35,636 bases of DNA from Minisyncoccota bacterium (GTDB taxonomy: Bacteria > Patescibacteriota > Minisyncoccia > Phycocordibacterales > UBA918), in NCBI GenBank assembly GCA_022841645.1, contig JALHRC010000015.1, forward strand, positions 1 to 35,636, written 5' to 3'. Within the stretch, counting starts at the first letter, position 1. Each line of letters begins with the position of its first letter. This document shows positions 7,301 through 14,922 of the stretch, one piece after another. Under the pieces are notes generated by a model, which saw nothing but the letters and a program-made list of their open reading frames with translations, was not told the origin of the DNA and searched no databases. A program made the position numbers and the translations under genes.

Positions 7301-7923
7301 CGACCCTCCGCCACACGCTCCGGACGCTCGCGCTCGTCATGGCCCCCGTCATGCCATTTTATGCTGAGTACCTTTGGCAAGCGGTGAAAGCTGAAGATGA
7401 CGCAGAAAGTGTGCACCTTGGCGCGTGGCCGAAAGGCGGGGAAGTAGATAGTGAGCTTGTTGAAGCGATGGCGGTGGTGCGGCAGCAGGTGACGATCGCG
7501 CTTGAGCTGCGCACCAAGGCCGGCATCAAAGTGCGCCAACCCCTCGCGACCTTGGAGCTAGCTCTTGAGCTACCTCTAGAGCTGGTTTCCATTATTAAAG
7601 ATGAGGTCAATGTGAAAGAGGTGCGCAGTGGCGCAGTCGTGAAGCTCGATACCACGCTCACACCCGAACTGATTGCTGAAGGGAATGTGCGTGAATTTAT
7701 GCGCGGGGTGCAAGAGCAGCGCAAGGAAAATGGCCTAGCGCCCGCGGATCGAGTTGTACTCACCATCGGCACTTCACCCGAAGGCCAAGCGCTTATCGAA
7801 CGTTCCCGTGACACTATCATGAAGACGGTAGGCGCTGCCGACCTTGTTTTTGCTCCTACCGAAGGAGCCACGATCGCTGCCGGCGAATACTCGTTTGTGG
7901 TGAGTCTGGTAAAACGAACGTAG
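4381..7923 (+). CDS. ileS: Isoleucyl-tRNA synthetase with inserted histidine-phosphatase domain
   Basis: Charges tRNA(Ile). HYGH is at residues 69-72 and KMSKK at 831-835 (the eukaryote-like type has KMSK-R/K). The CP1 editing domain shows the TTTPWTLPGN motif and GTGAVHLAPAYGEED. Two CxxC pairs (CPRCGT near residue 198; CWRCDT near 437) are visible. From about residue 525 to 720 there is an extra domain absent from ordinary IleRS. It has LMRHGES (R533, H534), SGYQRTRETA (R585), a candidate acid at E612 and VISHGG (H676), the full catalytic set of the histidine phosphatase/phosphoglycerate mutase superfamily. The insertion lies between the PLPIW...GSLSEL segment and LDYHRPYID, which are near-adjacent in ordinary IleRS. 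Total 1180 aa, about 985 without the insert. The frame is unbroken, so this is not an assembly join. Confidence 0.96.
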   Translation: MSKLHGRENDTVEVDVVEKSEVARREEVIQAFWEEHDIFHKSIETPAGGAPKGDFVFYDGPPFATGTPHYGHILAGTIKDAIPRFWTMQGYRVRRTWGWDCHGLPLENLIEKKLGLATKRDIEAYGVKNFNEAARATVMEYADDWAKVVPRMGRWADMQNDYKTMDSTYTESVWWVFSELNKKGLVYEGFKTMHLCPRCGTTLSNFEVNLGYKDIKDIAVTVKLPLLDDTGNATDTSLLVWTTTPWTLPGNMAAAVHKDFKYNKLKIKSEAGKVEHIILAKERVAAVLGAIEGEVVEEMKGADLVGRSYQPPFDYWQKQEFEGKDKAWKIYHADYVELGEEGTGAVHLAPAYGEEDMQLAKVHGVPIAHHVDESGHFKDFVTDFAGQLVKPKDDDEAGVDHKAADIEVLKKLQELGKVFKKENITHSYPHCWRCDTPLLNYATTSWFVEATKIRDELVAANNTVKWVPEHVGSNRFGRWLEGVRDWAVSRQRYWGAPLPIWKNPVTGQYKVFGSLSELQQRTRKSGNTYVLMRHGESESNVRGVISADPETVDGLTEKGREQVTHTIATLKNLGIDLIIHSGYQRTRETAQMVATALGLDQDAVVADMRIGEVKTGAAFEGGVWDHYNQQYGDWEGRFTKHFDDQENRRDAQTRAAQFLFDVEAQYKNKKILVISHGGVLFALECAASGADIAQALYIHDTSRYMDNAEVRSLTFVPFPHNDNFLLDYHRPYIDEYEVFDEDGTKLVRVPDVFDCWFESGSMPYGQHHYPFSCEEEEFGKEYFPAQFIAEGLDQTRGWFYSLIVLGTALFGKSPYEHVIVNGLVMAEDGKKMSKKLRNYPDPMEVADRVGADAIRYYLLTSPVVRGEDLSFSEREVLEQQRKNIGRLHNVLAMYELYADSTKASDTPTHVLDHWIIARLNQLVAESEAGYKAYELDRATRPIADFIDDLSVWYLRRSRDRFKSDDQRDKQAALATLRHTLRTLALVMAPVMPFYAEYLWQAVKAEDDAESVHLGAWPKGGEVDSELVEAMAVVRQQVTIALELRTKAGIKVRQPLATLELALELPLELVSIIKDEVNVKEVRSGAVVKLDTTLTPELIAEGNVREFMRGVQEQRKENGLAPADRVVLTIGTSPEGQALIERSRDTIMKTVGAADLVFAPTEGATIAAGEYSFVVSLVKRT

Positions 7924-7927
7924 CGAA

Positions 7928-7960
7928 AGGAAGAGAATGAATTTTTTCATTTTTCTTCCT
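7928..7960 (+). terminator. Hairpin after ileS
   Basis: AGGAAGAGAATGAA pairs with TTCATTTTTCTTCCT around a T-rich loop, with one mismatch. It lies 5 nt after the ileS stop and 18 nt before recO. There is no strong T-tract after the stem, so it may stabilise the 3' end rather than stop transcription. Confidence 0.45.
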
Positions 7961-7978
7961 TAATCATTCACCCTTCAC

Positions 7979-8557
7979 ATGTCCTACTCGACGTATACCA
8001 CCGAAGCGATTGTCTGTGGTACCTACGACCGCAATACGACCGACCGCTCGTTTCTTCTCTTTACGCGCGATGGTGGCATGCTTTATGCGCAGGCGCGGGG
8101 GGTTCGCAAAGAGGGAAGTCGGCAGCGCAGCGCCCTCCAGGACTTTACGCGGGTGCGCGTCTCACTCATCCGCGGCAAGTCGGGATGGCGGGTGGGGAGT
8201 GTGGAAGCGCTCTTGAATTATTACGCCCTCGCTGATGAGCGTACAGCGCGTGGGAGTATTGTTGCCCTTACAAAACTCGTGCGCCGCTTTGCCCGTGGTG
8301 AAGAGCCGATGCCGAGTGTGTACGACTTTGTGGAGGCCGCGCTCGCCATGCTCGCACGGCCTACCCCCGACCGCCCCTTTCTTGATGCCTACATCCACAT
8401 GCACTTTCTCGCTCAACTTGGCTACGTAGCACTTGAGACACTCCCCGCCTCCTTGCGTGTCGCCGATCTCGCCCTTGCTCCCACGCTGGCTTGCCCCGAC
8501 CATTTGGCCCGCCTCTCTCTCCAACTCGAAAGTGCCATCTCCCACAGCCATCTTTAA
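7979..8557 (+). CDS. recO: DNA repair protein RecO (short form)
   Basis: RecO loads RecA onto SSB-coated single strands in the RecFOR pathway. The N-terminal OB-fold pattern is recognisable: TTEAIVCGTYDRNTTDRSFLLFTRDGGMLYAQARGVRKEGSR, with the typical 'G..L.A.A.GvRk..S' phrase, then LQDFTRVRVSLIRGKSGWRVGSVE. An alpha-helical C-terminal half follows. At 192 aa it is shorter than the usual roughly 240 and no four-cysteine zinc site is visible, as in many reduced genomes. It follows ileS by 55 nt. ssb (17717) and recA (24683), its functional partners, are in the same window. Confidence 0.78.
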   Translation: MSYSTYTTEAIVCGTYDRNTTDRSFLLFTRDGGMLYAQARGVRKEGSRQRSALQDFTRVRVSLIRGKSGWRVGSVEALLNYYALADERTARGSIVALTKLVRRFARGEEPMPSVYDFVEAALAMLARPTPDRPFLDAYIHMHFLAQLGYVALETLPASLRVADLALAPTLACPDHLARLSLQLESAISHSHL

Positions 8558-8584
8558 TTAAAAAATGAGCCGCTGTCTTAAAAA

Positions 8585-8643
8585 CATCCACGGGCGAGCC
8601 TCCTTCAAAAACTTCATTGCGGAGCGGTAGCTACGGTATACGG
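8585..8643. repeat. Direct repeat copy 1 (about 60 bp)
   Basis: CATCCACGGGCGAGCCTCC onward to GGTATACGG recurs at 8769-8828 with about four differences over 60 positions. It lies in the 405-nt gap between recO and the surface-protein gene. Confidence 0.85.
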
Positions 8644-8768
8644 TGGCGGAGCAGAAAAGTGTATACATCCTAATCCGCACACGAGCGAGGACACAGCAAA
8701 AAAGCCACTGCGAGAGGGGTTTCTACTGTGCACAGAGCTGCCTATAAAACCGCCGTTGTATTCGAAAC

Positions 8769-8947
8769 CATCCACGAGCGAGCCTCCTCCAAAAAACTTC
8801 ATTGCGGAGCGGTAGCTACGGCATACGGCCGGCGTGCAGAAAAATGCATTGTTTGAACGGAGTGAGTTATGCATTTTTCGTTGCAGAGCCGGCGCTATGC
8901 CGTCTACAGCGCAGCACTCTGAAGTTTTTTGGAGGAGGCGAGTGAGT
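8769..8947. repeat. Long imperfect inverted repeat containing direct repeat copy 2
   Basis: The left arm (8769-8833, including direct repeat copy 2) matches the reverse complement of 8888-8947. GAGCCTCCTCCAAAAAACTTC on one side corresponds to GAAGTTTTTTGGAGGAGGC on the other, and GCCGGC (8828-8833 and 8888-8893) closes the arms. Inside, AAAAATGCAT (8840-8849) pairs with ATGCATTTTT (8869-8878). The element is about 180 bp, MITE- or REP-like, and codes for nothing convincing. Its right end touches the promoter of the gene at 8963. Nothing else was recognised in the rest of 8558-8962. Confidence 0.8.
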
Positions 8948-8955
8948 GCTATACT
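8947..8955 (+). promoter_or_regulatory. Extended -10 promoter of the gene at 8963
   Basis: TGCTATACT ends 7 nt before ATG 8963. It lies at the right edge of the inverted repeat, and it argues against the longer in-frame ORF that begins at 8834 inside the repeat. Confidence 0.55.
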
Positions 8956-8962
8956 GATCCCA

Positions 8963-10912
8963 ATGCCCGATTTTAAGGACAAAGAACGCCTTGATGCCCT
9001 CCGCGAACGCTTGTATGAACGCGCCCCGGCTGATGGTGGGCCGACTACGCCGCGCGCTGGCTTTAGTGCTGGACGGGCGTTTGATGTAGCGCGTGGTTGG
9101 GCGAACATCACCCCAGCCCCAGTTGCCTCCCCATCCGTCACCCCTGTGGCGCCGATTGGCGTACCAATCACCCCCGAGATCGTTGCTTCGTCAGAGAAGC
9201 GGCGGCGCTCGTATCGTACGTACATCCTTCTCGCGAGCATCGCTGTGTTTGTACTCGCGCTTGTCGGCTCAAGCCTCTATCTTATATTTGGTAGCAATCA
9301 AATTTCCGGTCGCAACATTTCCCTTACTGTAGCCGGACCGCTCGCTATTGCGGGCGGTAACGTCCTTACTCTCGGTGTCACTGTCGACAACCAAAATCCG
9401 GTGGCTATTGAAGGCGCTACGCTCATTATTAATTACCCATCAGGGACCAAGTCGGCCGGAGAAAATCCACGCGATCTTTTTGAAGAACGGATTCAACTCG
9501 AACCTATTCCGTCGGGAACGTCGCGCGCTATCCCCGTTAACGCAGCGATCTTTGGTGAGGAGAATGAAGAAAAGACTATTGAAATTGCGGTTGACTATCG
9601 GGTGACGGGGAGTAACGGAACATTTTTTAAGCGCGCTGAACCCTACAAGGTGACGGTAAACTCATCGCCTCTCATTCTGCGGGTAGAAAGTATCGAGAAG
9701 GTATCTGCCGGACAGGAATTTGATGTAAAACTCGTTGTCCAGTCCAATGCCGAGACCCCGCTATCAAATGTCTACGTAAATGCTACCTACCCAGAAAATT
9801 TCCGCATCGTGCGCACCGAACCTGCTGCCGACTACCGCGACAACGGCTGGACGCTCAAGGAATTGGCTGCTAAGGGTACGCAGTCAATTACGATTCGTGG
9901 CGTTGCGAGCGGTCTCTCTGAAGAATCGTTCCTTATTCGATTCCAGGCTGGTACGCCGCGCAGTGACAACCAGTTTATCGTTGGCTCAGTCTTAGCCCAG
10001 ACCGCCGCGACGTTCACAGTCGAACAGCCGTTTGTTGGTGTGGAGGTAGTAGTGAATGGTGACCGTGATGGCGACGCTGTTATTCCTTCTGGCGGTGCCA
10101 CTGAGGTAACTATCACCGTAACCAACACCCACGCGGTGCCGGTGTACGACATGAATGTTCGTGTGGCACCGACGGGTAGTGCGTTTGATGAATCACGTCT
10201 TGAAGTTAATCATGGCTTTTACGACTCGGTAGCCAAAACGCTGCGGTGGGAAGTGTCTGGTTCGCCCGAACTTGCGAAGGTGTTGCCTGGTGAAGAGCGT
10301 GAATTTCGTTTTAAGCTAGGAAGCGATCGTGACGCGCGTACTGCTACGCTCGACCTCGATACCACTGTCTATGCGCGGCGAGTGAGCGAGTCAAGCGTTG
10401 CCGAAGAACTTATCGGGGCGGCTAAGGCGTCAGTACGTTATTCATCAATGGTGTCAGTAGAACGCCAAATTGATCACCTGGCTGGTCCCTTGCCGCCACA
10501 GGTGAATAAGGAAACCCTCTACACGCTCACGCTGGCCGCGACCGCCGGTGCCAACGATCTTTCGGGGGCAGTATTAACCGCCTCGCTACCGCAGTACATT
10601 CGTTGGGTAAATACCTATGAGGGTCCAGGAAAGGTAGAGTTTAATCCGGTCAATAAGGAGCTGCGTTGGTTAATTGGCGAAATGAAGGGGCGCGAGCAGG
10701 CAATGCTCACCTTCCAAGTAGCCTTTACGCCCGGTTTGTTGCAAGTTGGCACCACCCCCGTTATGATGAACCGGCAAGAATTTACGGCCACCGACCGCTT
10801 TACCGGTGCTCCCTTGCGAGCCGAAGCCTCGCCTATCACTGCCGAGCTCTCCGGGGAAGCTGGTTTTGATAGCAAAAGTGGCATTGTGGTAGGCGAGGAG
10901 GGGAGTGAATAG
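8963..10912 (+). CDS. Single-span surface protein with beta-sandwich repeats
   Basis: No specific family is recognised. The 649-aa protein has a cytoplasmic N-terminus rich in Arg, Pro and Ala (residues 1-85), one membrane span at about 86-109 (YILLASIAVFVLALVGSSLYLIFG), and about 540 residues with the strand-rich pattern of Ig/CARDB/DUF11-like domains. Examples are 'LTLGVTVDNQNPVAIEGATLIINYPSG', 'VYVNATYPENFRIV' and 'TEVTITVTNTHAVPVYDMNVRV'. Such repeats usually form extended cell-surface stalks. There is no signal-peptidase site; the span acts as an anchor with the C-terminal part outside. ATG 8963 is chosen because the upstream extension lies inside a repeat element. Confidence 0.8.
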   Translation: MPDFKDKERLDALRERLYERAPADGGPTTPRAGFSAGRAFDVARGWANITPAPVASPSVTPVAPIGVPITPEIVASSEKRRRSYRTYILLASIAVFVLALVGSSLYLIFGSNQISGRNISLTVAGPLAIAGGNVLTLGVTVDNQNPVAIEGATLIINYPSGTKSAGENPRDLFEERIQLEPIPSGTSRAIPVNAAIFGEENEEKTIEIAVDYRVTGSNGTFFKRAEPYKVTVNSSPLILRVESIEKVSAGQEFDVKLVVQSNAETPLSNVYVNATYPENFRIVRTEPAADYRDNGWTLKELAAKGTQSITIRGVASGLSEESFLIRFQAGTPRSDNQFIVGSVLAQTAATFTVEQPFVGVEVVVNGDRDGDAVIPSGGATEVTITVTNTHAVPVYDMNVRVAPTGSAFDESRLEVNHGFYDSVAKTLRWEVSGSPELAKVLPGEEREFRFKLGSDRDARTATLDLDTTVYARRVSESSVAEELIGAAKASVRYSSMVSVERQIDHLAGPLPPQVNKETLYTLTLAATAGANDLSGAVLTASLPQYIRWVNTYEGPGKVEFNPVNKELRWLIGEMKGREQAMLTFQVAFTPGLLQVGTTPVMMNRQEFTATDRFTGAPLRAEASPITAELSGEAGFDSKSGIVVGEEGSE

Positions 10913-10983
10913 GTCGCACACCACCATTGATCACGTTAGAGACTGCCCACGTTTGCCTTACCAAAATACTTTACTGTCTGCTT

Positions 10984-12369
10984 ATGAATAATAAAGACTC
11001 TAATGTGATGGAGAAAATCGTGTCGCTGTGTAAGCGACGCGGTTTTATCTTTCAAGGCAGTGAAATTTATGGAGGCCTTGCTGGTACCTTTGACTACGGC
11101 CCCTTAGGTCTCGCTATCAAGAAAAATATCGAGCGGCTGTGGTGGAAGCAGTTTGTTGACGATCGTACCGACATGTACGGGATTCAGGCTTCAAACATTT
11201 CGAGTGCTAAAGTGTGGGAAGCGTCGGGCCATACGACCACCTTCCATGATCCCTTAGTGGAAGACGTAAAAACAAAAAAGCGCTATCGCGCCGACCACTT
11301 GCTTGAGGAGGCGGGACATAGTGCCGAGGGGCTATCACTTGAGGAGTTGGGCGCGAAGCTCAAGGAGCATGGTGTGGTAAGTCCTGAAGGTAATCCAATT
11401 TCCGAGCCCAAGGTATTCAACCTCCTCTTTCCGGTGTACATGGGCGCGGTGGCGAATGACGAATCGCTGGCGTACCTGCGTGGCGAGACCGCCCAGGGAA
11501 TGTTCACCAATTTCAAAAATATTCTTGATTGCTTTGCTCCCAAGCTGCCGTTTGGCATTGCTCAGATTGGGACGTCGTTCCGCAACGAAATTGCTGCTCG
11601 CGATTTTATCTTCCGCGTACGTGAGCTCGAGATTATGGAGTTTGAATACTTTATCAAAGCGAGTGAGTGGGAGGAGCAGTTTGAGGCGTGGCGTGCTGAG
11701 TACCACCGCTGGTTTGCGACACTGGGCTTTTCACCTGAGGACTACCAGGAAGTTGAACTCGATGAGAAGGACCGCGCCCACTACAGCAAGCGTACGATGG
11801 ACTTCTATTTTAAGTACCCGTTTGGATTTAAAGAAATTGGTGGTATTGCCTACCGCACCGACTACGACCTCAAAAATCACATGGAAAAAAGTGGCGTTGA
11901 CATGCGCTACCTTGACGCAGAAACCAACGAGAAGTTTATTCCGCATGTGATGGAGCCTACCTTTGGTCTTGGCCGCACGGTTCTCGCGGTAATTGCCAAG
12001 GGCTACACCGAAGACGAAATGAGTGGGGAAGTACGAACGTACTTAAAGCTGCCCGCCCACCTCGCACCGTACCGCGCCTGTGTTTCTCCCCTCCTTCGAA
12101 ATAAACCGCCGCTCGTTGAGAAAGCGCGTGAAGTGTTCCTCGCGCTCAAGAAAGAGTTTGGGAACATCACCTGGGACGACAATGGCAACATCGGCAAGCG
12201 CTACCGCCGCCAGGATGAGATCGGCACGCCGTACTGCATCGTCATTGACTTCGATACGCTCGGTGAAGAGAACCCGGTCCATAAAGATACGGTCACCATC
12301 CGTAACCGCGACACGGGCGAGCAAGAGCGCGTGGCAGTCGTCGACCTGTTAGCGCGCTTGCGCGGTTAG
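10984..12369 (+). CDS. glyS: Glycyl-tRNA synthetase, dimeric (alpha2) class II type
   Basis: Charges tRNA(Gly). The alpha2-type landmarks are all present: RGFIFQGSEIYGGLAGTFDYGPLG at the N-terminus, YLRGETAQGMFTNF, PFGIAQIGTSFRNEI (motif 2), EFEYFI, and the motif-3 phrase FGLGRTVLAVI. A C-terminal anticodon-binding domain follows (residues about 350-461). It is 461 aa from ATG 10984. An upstream in-frame non-ATG start at 10927 is possible but adds an unconserved tail. metG begins 40 nt downstream, and ileS lies earlier on the same strand. Confidence 0.95.
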   Translation: MNNKDSNVMEKIVSLCKRRGFIFQGSEIYGGLAGTFDYGPLGLAIKKNIERLWWKQFVDDRTDMYGIQASNISSAKVWEASGHTTTFHDPLVEDVKTKKRYRADHLLEEAGHSAEGLSLEELGAKLKEHGVVSPEGNPISEPKVFNLLFPVYMGAVANDESLAYLRGETAQGMFTNFKNILDCFAPKLPFGIAQIGTSFRNEIAARDFIFRVRELEIMEFEYFIKASEWEEQFEAWRAEYHRWFATLGFSPEDYQEVELDEKDRAHYSKRTMDFYFKYPFGFKEIGGIAYRTDYDLKNHMEKSGVDMRYLDAETNEKFIPHVMEPTFGLGRTVLAVIAKGYTEDEMSGEVRTYLKLPAHLAPYRACVSPLLRNKPPLVEKAREVFLALKKEFGNITWDDNGNIGKRYRRQDEIGTPYCIVIDFDTLGEENPVHKDTVTIRNRDTGEQERVAVVDLLARLRG

Positions 12370-12392
12370 GCCTACCCCTTTTATCGGCGGAG

Positions 12393-12401
12393 TGCTAAAG
12401 T
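12393..12401 (+). promoter_or_regulatory. Extended -10 promoter of metG
   Basis: TGCTAAAGT ends 8 nt before ATG 12410. It is of the same leaderless type as the dut and 8963 promoters. Confidence 0.45.
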
Positions 12402-12409
12402 AGGTTTTT

Positions 12410-13858
12410 ATGAAGCCCCGCTACCTCACCACCACCTTGCCGTACGTCAATTCCGATCCCCATATCGGATTTGCGCTCGAGATATTACAGGCGGACGCGC
12501 TCGCGCGCTACTCTCGCTCAGAGGGTCACGAAGTCTTTTTTAACACCGGTACTGACGAGCATGGCCAGAAGATCGCCCAAGTAGCTGACCGCGCCGGGCA
12601 AGACCGCCAAGCCTACGTCGACCATTACGCTGGCGAATTTAAAAAACTCGGTGCGGCCCTCGACCTTTCCTACGACCGCTTTATCCGCACTACTGATCCT
12701 GAACACAAAGCTGCTGCTCAGGCGATCTGGCAGCGTTGTGCTGCGCAGGGTGATATCTACAAAAAAAGTTATCGGGGTCTTTATTGTGTCGGTTGCGAAC
12801 TCTACTATCAGGAAGACGAGCTCGACGAAAACCGCTGTTGCACTATTCACGGCAAGCCAGTCGAAGAGGTCGAGGAAGAAAACTACTTTTTTGCGCTCTC
12901 TAAGTATCAGGCTTACCTCGAGGAATATCTAGAGCAGCCTGGTGTTGTTTTGCCCGAGTGGCGTCGCGAAGAGGCGATAACCTTTGTGAAGAAGGGTCTT
13001 CAAGACTTTAGTATCAGTCGCAACCGCGCGCGACTTGATTGGGGAATCCCCGTACCCGGCGACGACGAGCAAGTGATGTACGTCTGGTTTGACGCCCTCA
13101 CCAATTACATCAGTACCCTCGGCTGGCCCGACGACGCAGAAGGAACTTTCAAGAAGTTTTGGACGGATGGTGAGACACTGCAAATGGCCGGGAAGGATCA
13201 GGTGCGTTTCCAGTCCATCATGTGGCAGGCGATGCTAAAGAGTGCCGGCGTAAAGGCCACTGACCAGGTGGTCTACCACGGCTTTATTACCTCCGCTGGA
13301 CAGAAGATGAGTAAATCAATTGGGAACGTCATTAGTCCCTATGAGCTCACTGCCCGTTATGGTACCGACGCGACGCGCTACCTCCTGTTGCGTCACGTGC
13401 ATCCGTTTGAAGACACTGACATTACCTGGGAGCGCCTTGATGAGTGGTATACCGCCCACTTGGTAAACGGCCTCGGCAACATCGTAGCCCGCGTAATGAA
13501 AATGGCGGAAACCCATCTAGAAGCACCGGTCGCAGTGGTAGACGAACCAACTGAATCTTCTTACCAGGAGCTGCTTTCTGCGTACAATCTCCAGGCCGCT
13601 CTCGATCGGATTTTTGAGCATATTCAAAAAGCTGATGAACACATCCAGACCACCGAGCCATTTAAAAAAATTAAGTCGAACGACGAGGGGGAAGTGGCTG
13701 AAGCAAAAGAAATAATTGCACGCCTCGTTCAAAATCTGTACACGGTAGCAACGTACCTTGCGCCCTTTATGCCAACCACCGCAGCGGCCATCGTGCGTGC
13801 TGTTTGTGAAAATAAAAAACCGGCAAACCTCTTCCCGCGCCTAGAAGATAAAAAATAA
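12410..13858 (+). CDS. metG: Methionyl-tRNA synthetase (short form)
   Basis: Charges initiator and elongator tRNA(Met). HIGF is at residues 18-21 (HIGH-type motif) and KMSKS at 299-303. The knuckle region has CVGCELYY and a second pair (ENRCCTIHG), so at least part of the zinc site remains. The helical anticodon-binding domain runs from about 350 to 480. The protein stops at 482 aa without the C-terminal tRNA-binding (EMAP/Trbp111-like) domain found in the roughly 650-aa forms. A hydrolase gene starts 4 nt downstream and is probably co-transcribed. Confidence 0.95.
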   Translation: MKPRYLTTTLPYVNSDPHIGFALEILQADALARYSRSEGHEVFFNTGTDEHGQKIAQVADRAGQDRQAYVDHYAGEFKKLGAALDLSYDRFIRTTDPEHKAAAQAIWQRCAAQGDIYKKSYRGLYCVGCELYYQEDELDENRCCTIHGKPVEEVEEENYFFALSKYQAYLEEYLEQPGVVLPEWRREEAITFVKKGLQDFSISRNRARLDWGIPVPGDDEQVMYVWFDALTNYISTLGWPDDAEGTFKKFWTDGETLQMAGKDQVRFQSIMWQAMLKSAGVKATDQVVYHGFITSAGQKMSKSIGNVISPYELTARYGTDATRYLLLRHVHPFEDTDITWERLDEWYTAHLVNGLGNIVARVMKMAETHLEAPVAVVDEPTESSYQELLSAYNLQAALDRIFEHIQKADEHIQTTEPFKKIKSNDEGEVAEAKEIIARLVQNLYTVATYLAPFMPTTAAAIVRAVCENKKPANLFPRLEDKK

Positions 13859-13862
13859 CAAT

Positions 13863-14405
13863 ATGCGTGTCCTTCTTGTATTACCTGGAAATAGTCTCAA
13901 GAACAAAGCTTGGGGCGAGGCGATAGCCGAGCACTACGGCCCGCGGTTTGATCAAGTGATCAATCACCAGTATGAGCACTGGGAGAACGGTGCTCCCAAC
14001 ATTGATTTTTCTCGCGAGACAGAGCGCTTGCGCGAAGCCGTGGCGGCAGTACCGGAGGGAAGTGAATTAGTGGTGTGTGCCAAATCGGCTGGGTCGCTCC
14101 TCACCTTCATTGCGGTCAAGGCGGGCGCTCTGGCGCCCGCCCGCTGTGTCTTCTTCGGTATCCCCTTTGAGATGGCCAGCACGGGACTATTTGAGCATGA
14201 TTGGTCGCCCGTCGAGAGTTTTGCTATTCCTGCTATCGCTTTCCACAACGAAGCAGACCCCACCGCAGCCTACGCCCCAACCGCCGAGACTATCGCTGCT
14301 CGCTGTCCGCATATCACGCTTGTGACCACCCACGAGGTCGACCACTGGTACGGTGACTTCACCAGTTACGACTCTTATTTACAAGTCTTTTTATCACACA
14401 ACTAA
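13863..14405 (+). CDS. Small alpha/beta hydrolase (RBBP9/YdeN-like)
   Basis: A 180-aa minimal alpha/beta hydrolase. The first strand VLLVLPGNS, nucleophile elbow AKSAGS (S75; the first Gly of GxSxG is replaced by Ala), acid region FHNEADP (D132) and terminal VDHWYGD (H161) give a complete Ser-Asp-His triad. The small size and the 'QYEHWENGAPNIDF' region resemble the RBBP9/YdeN serine-hydrolase group. The substrate is unknown. It begins 4 nt after metG, so it is likely in the same transcript. It ends 8 nt before a palindromic terminator shared with the convergent regulator gene. Confidence 0.75.
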   Translation: MRVLLVLPGNSLKNKAWGEAIAEHYGPRFDQVINHQYEHWENGAPNIDFSRETERLREAVAAVPEGSELVVCAKSAGSLLTFIAVKAGALAPARCVFFGIPFEMASTGLFEHDWSPVESFAIPAIAFHNEADPTAAYAPTAETIAARCPHITLVTTHEVDHWYGDFTSYDSYLQVFLSHN

Positions 14406-14412
14406 GCTGCTG

Positions 14413-14438
14413 AAAACCTTCGGTTAACCGAAGGTTTT
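14413..14438. terminator. Perfect 26-bp palindrome between convergent genes
   Basis: AAAACCTTCGGTT is directly followed by AACCGAAGGTTTT. The A and T tracts allow it to terminate the hydrolase (+) and the TrpR-like gene (-). Its 18-bp core CCTTCGGTTAACCGAAGG is identical to that of the palindrome at 14865-14892 at the other end of the regulator gene. Confidence 0.8.
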
Positions 14439-14440
14439 AT

Positions 14441-14851
14441 CTAGTGCTTAAGAAATTTCCAACGGTCCCGGGCGCTGTACTTCCTTGGCAAAAAGCCCAA
14501 GTGGAGCACTTGATCTAACGTCTCAATAAAATCAGTGAAAGTAACTGGCTCCTTTTTAAAGAGGGTATGTATTCGCTTAAAGTCGCCTCGATGATACCGT
14601 TCAGTAATTGCACTTACGGTACTGCCACTAAGCTTCAATGATTCTGCTATTCGGTACTGGCTGTATCCCTCGTGTAACATAATGATCGTAGCAAGTCGTT
14701 TGGCAAGCATTATTCGCTCTTCTGGGCCGAGCAATTCAGTAAGAAATGCATCTGCTTGTACCTCATTAAGTCTGCTCACAATGGTGTTCAGTTGCGAGAA
14801 TAGCGTGGCAAGATGTTTAGGGTCGAGTTGGTTTTTTGATACGTTGACCAT
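14441..14851 (-). CDS. TrpR/YerC-like DNA-binding repressor
   Basis: A 136-aa protein with the Trp-repressor superfamily (YerC/YecD group) pattern. A helical N-terminal part (LLGPEERIMLAKRLATIIMLHEG) precedes the helix-turn-helix YSQYRIAESLKLSGSTVSAITERY at about residues 63-87, followed by a basic tail (PRKYSARDRWKFLKH). It probably binds a palindromic operator, with an unknown small-molecule ligand. ATG 14851 is chosen over an upstream in-frame start (14902), because the longer version would translate through the palindrome at 14865-14892. It is divergent from tatD and convergent with the hydrolase. Confidence 0.82.
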   Translation of the reverse strand: MVNVSKNQLDPKHLATLFSQLNTIVSRLNEVQADAFLTELLGPEERIMLAKRLATIIMLHEGYSQYRIAESLKLSGSTVSAITERYHRGDFKRIHTLFKKEPVTFTDFIETLDQVLHLGFLPRKYSARDRWKFLKH

Positions 14852-14864
14852 ACCAGTATAATAG

Positions 14865-14892
14865 CAAACCCTTCGGTTAACCGAAGGGTTTG
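14865..14892. promoter_or_regulatory. Perfect 28-bp palindrome, putative operator of the TrpR-like gene and tatD
   Basis: CAAACCCTTCGGTT is followed directly by AACCGAAGGGTTTG. It lies between the divergent starts at 14851 (-) and 14923 (+). It overlaps the expected -35/spacer region of the minus-strand promoter (TATTAT/TATACT close to 14851) and lies just upstream of the tatD box TGTTAACTT (14908-14916). It shares an 18-bp core with 14413-14438. Autoregulation is inferred. Confidence 0.65.
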
Positions 14893-14922
14893 GATGAGTC
14901 AAAAATGTGTTAACTTTAGTCT

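Noticed and set aside
8585-8947. Repeats considered as a CRISPR array
   Set aside because: There are only two direct copies of about 60 bp and one inverted copy, with no regular spacers and no cas genes in the window.
8834-8962. Upstream in-frame extension of the surface-protein gene
   Set aside because: It lies within the inverted repeat element, and TGCTATACT sits directly before ATG 8963.
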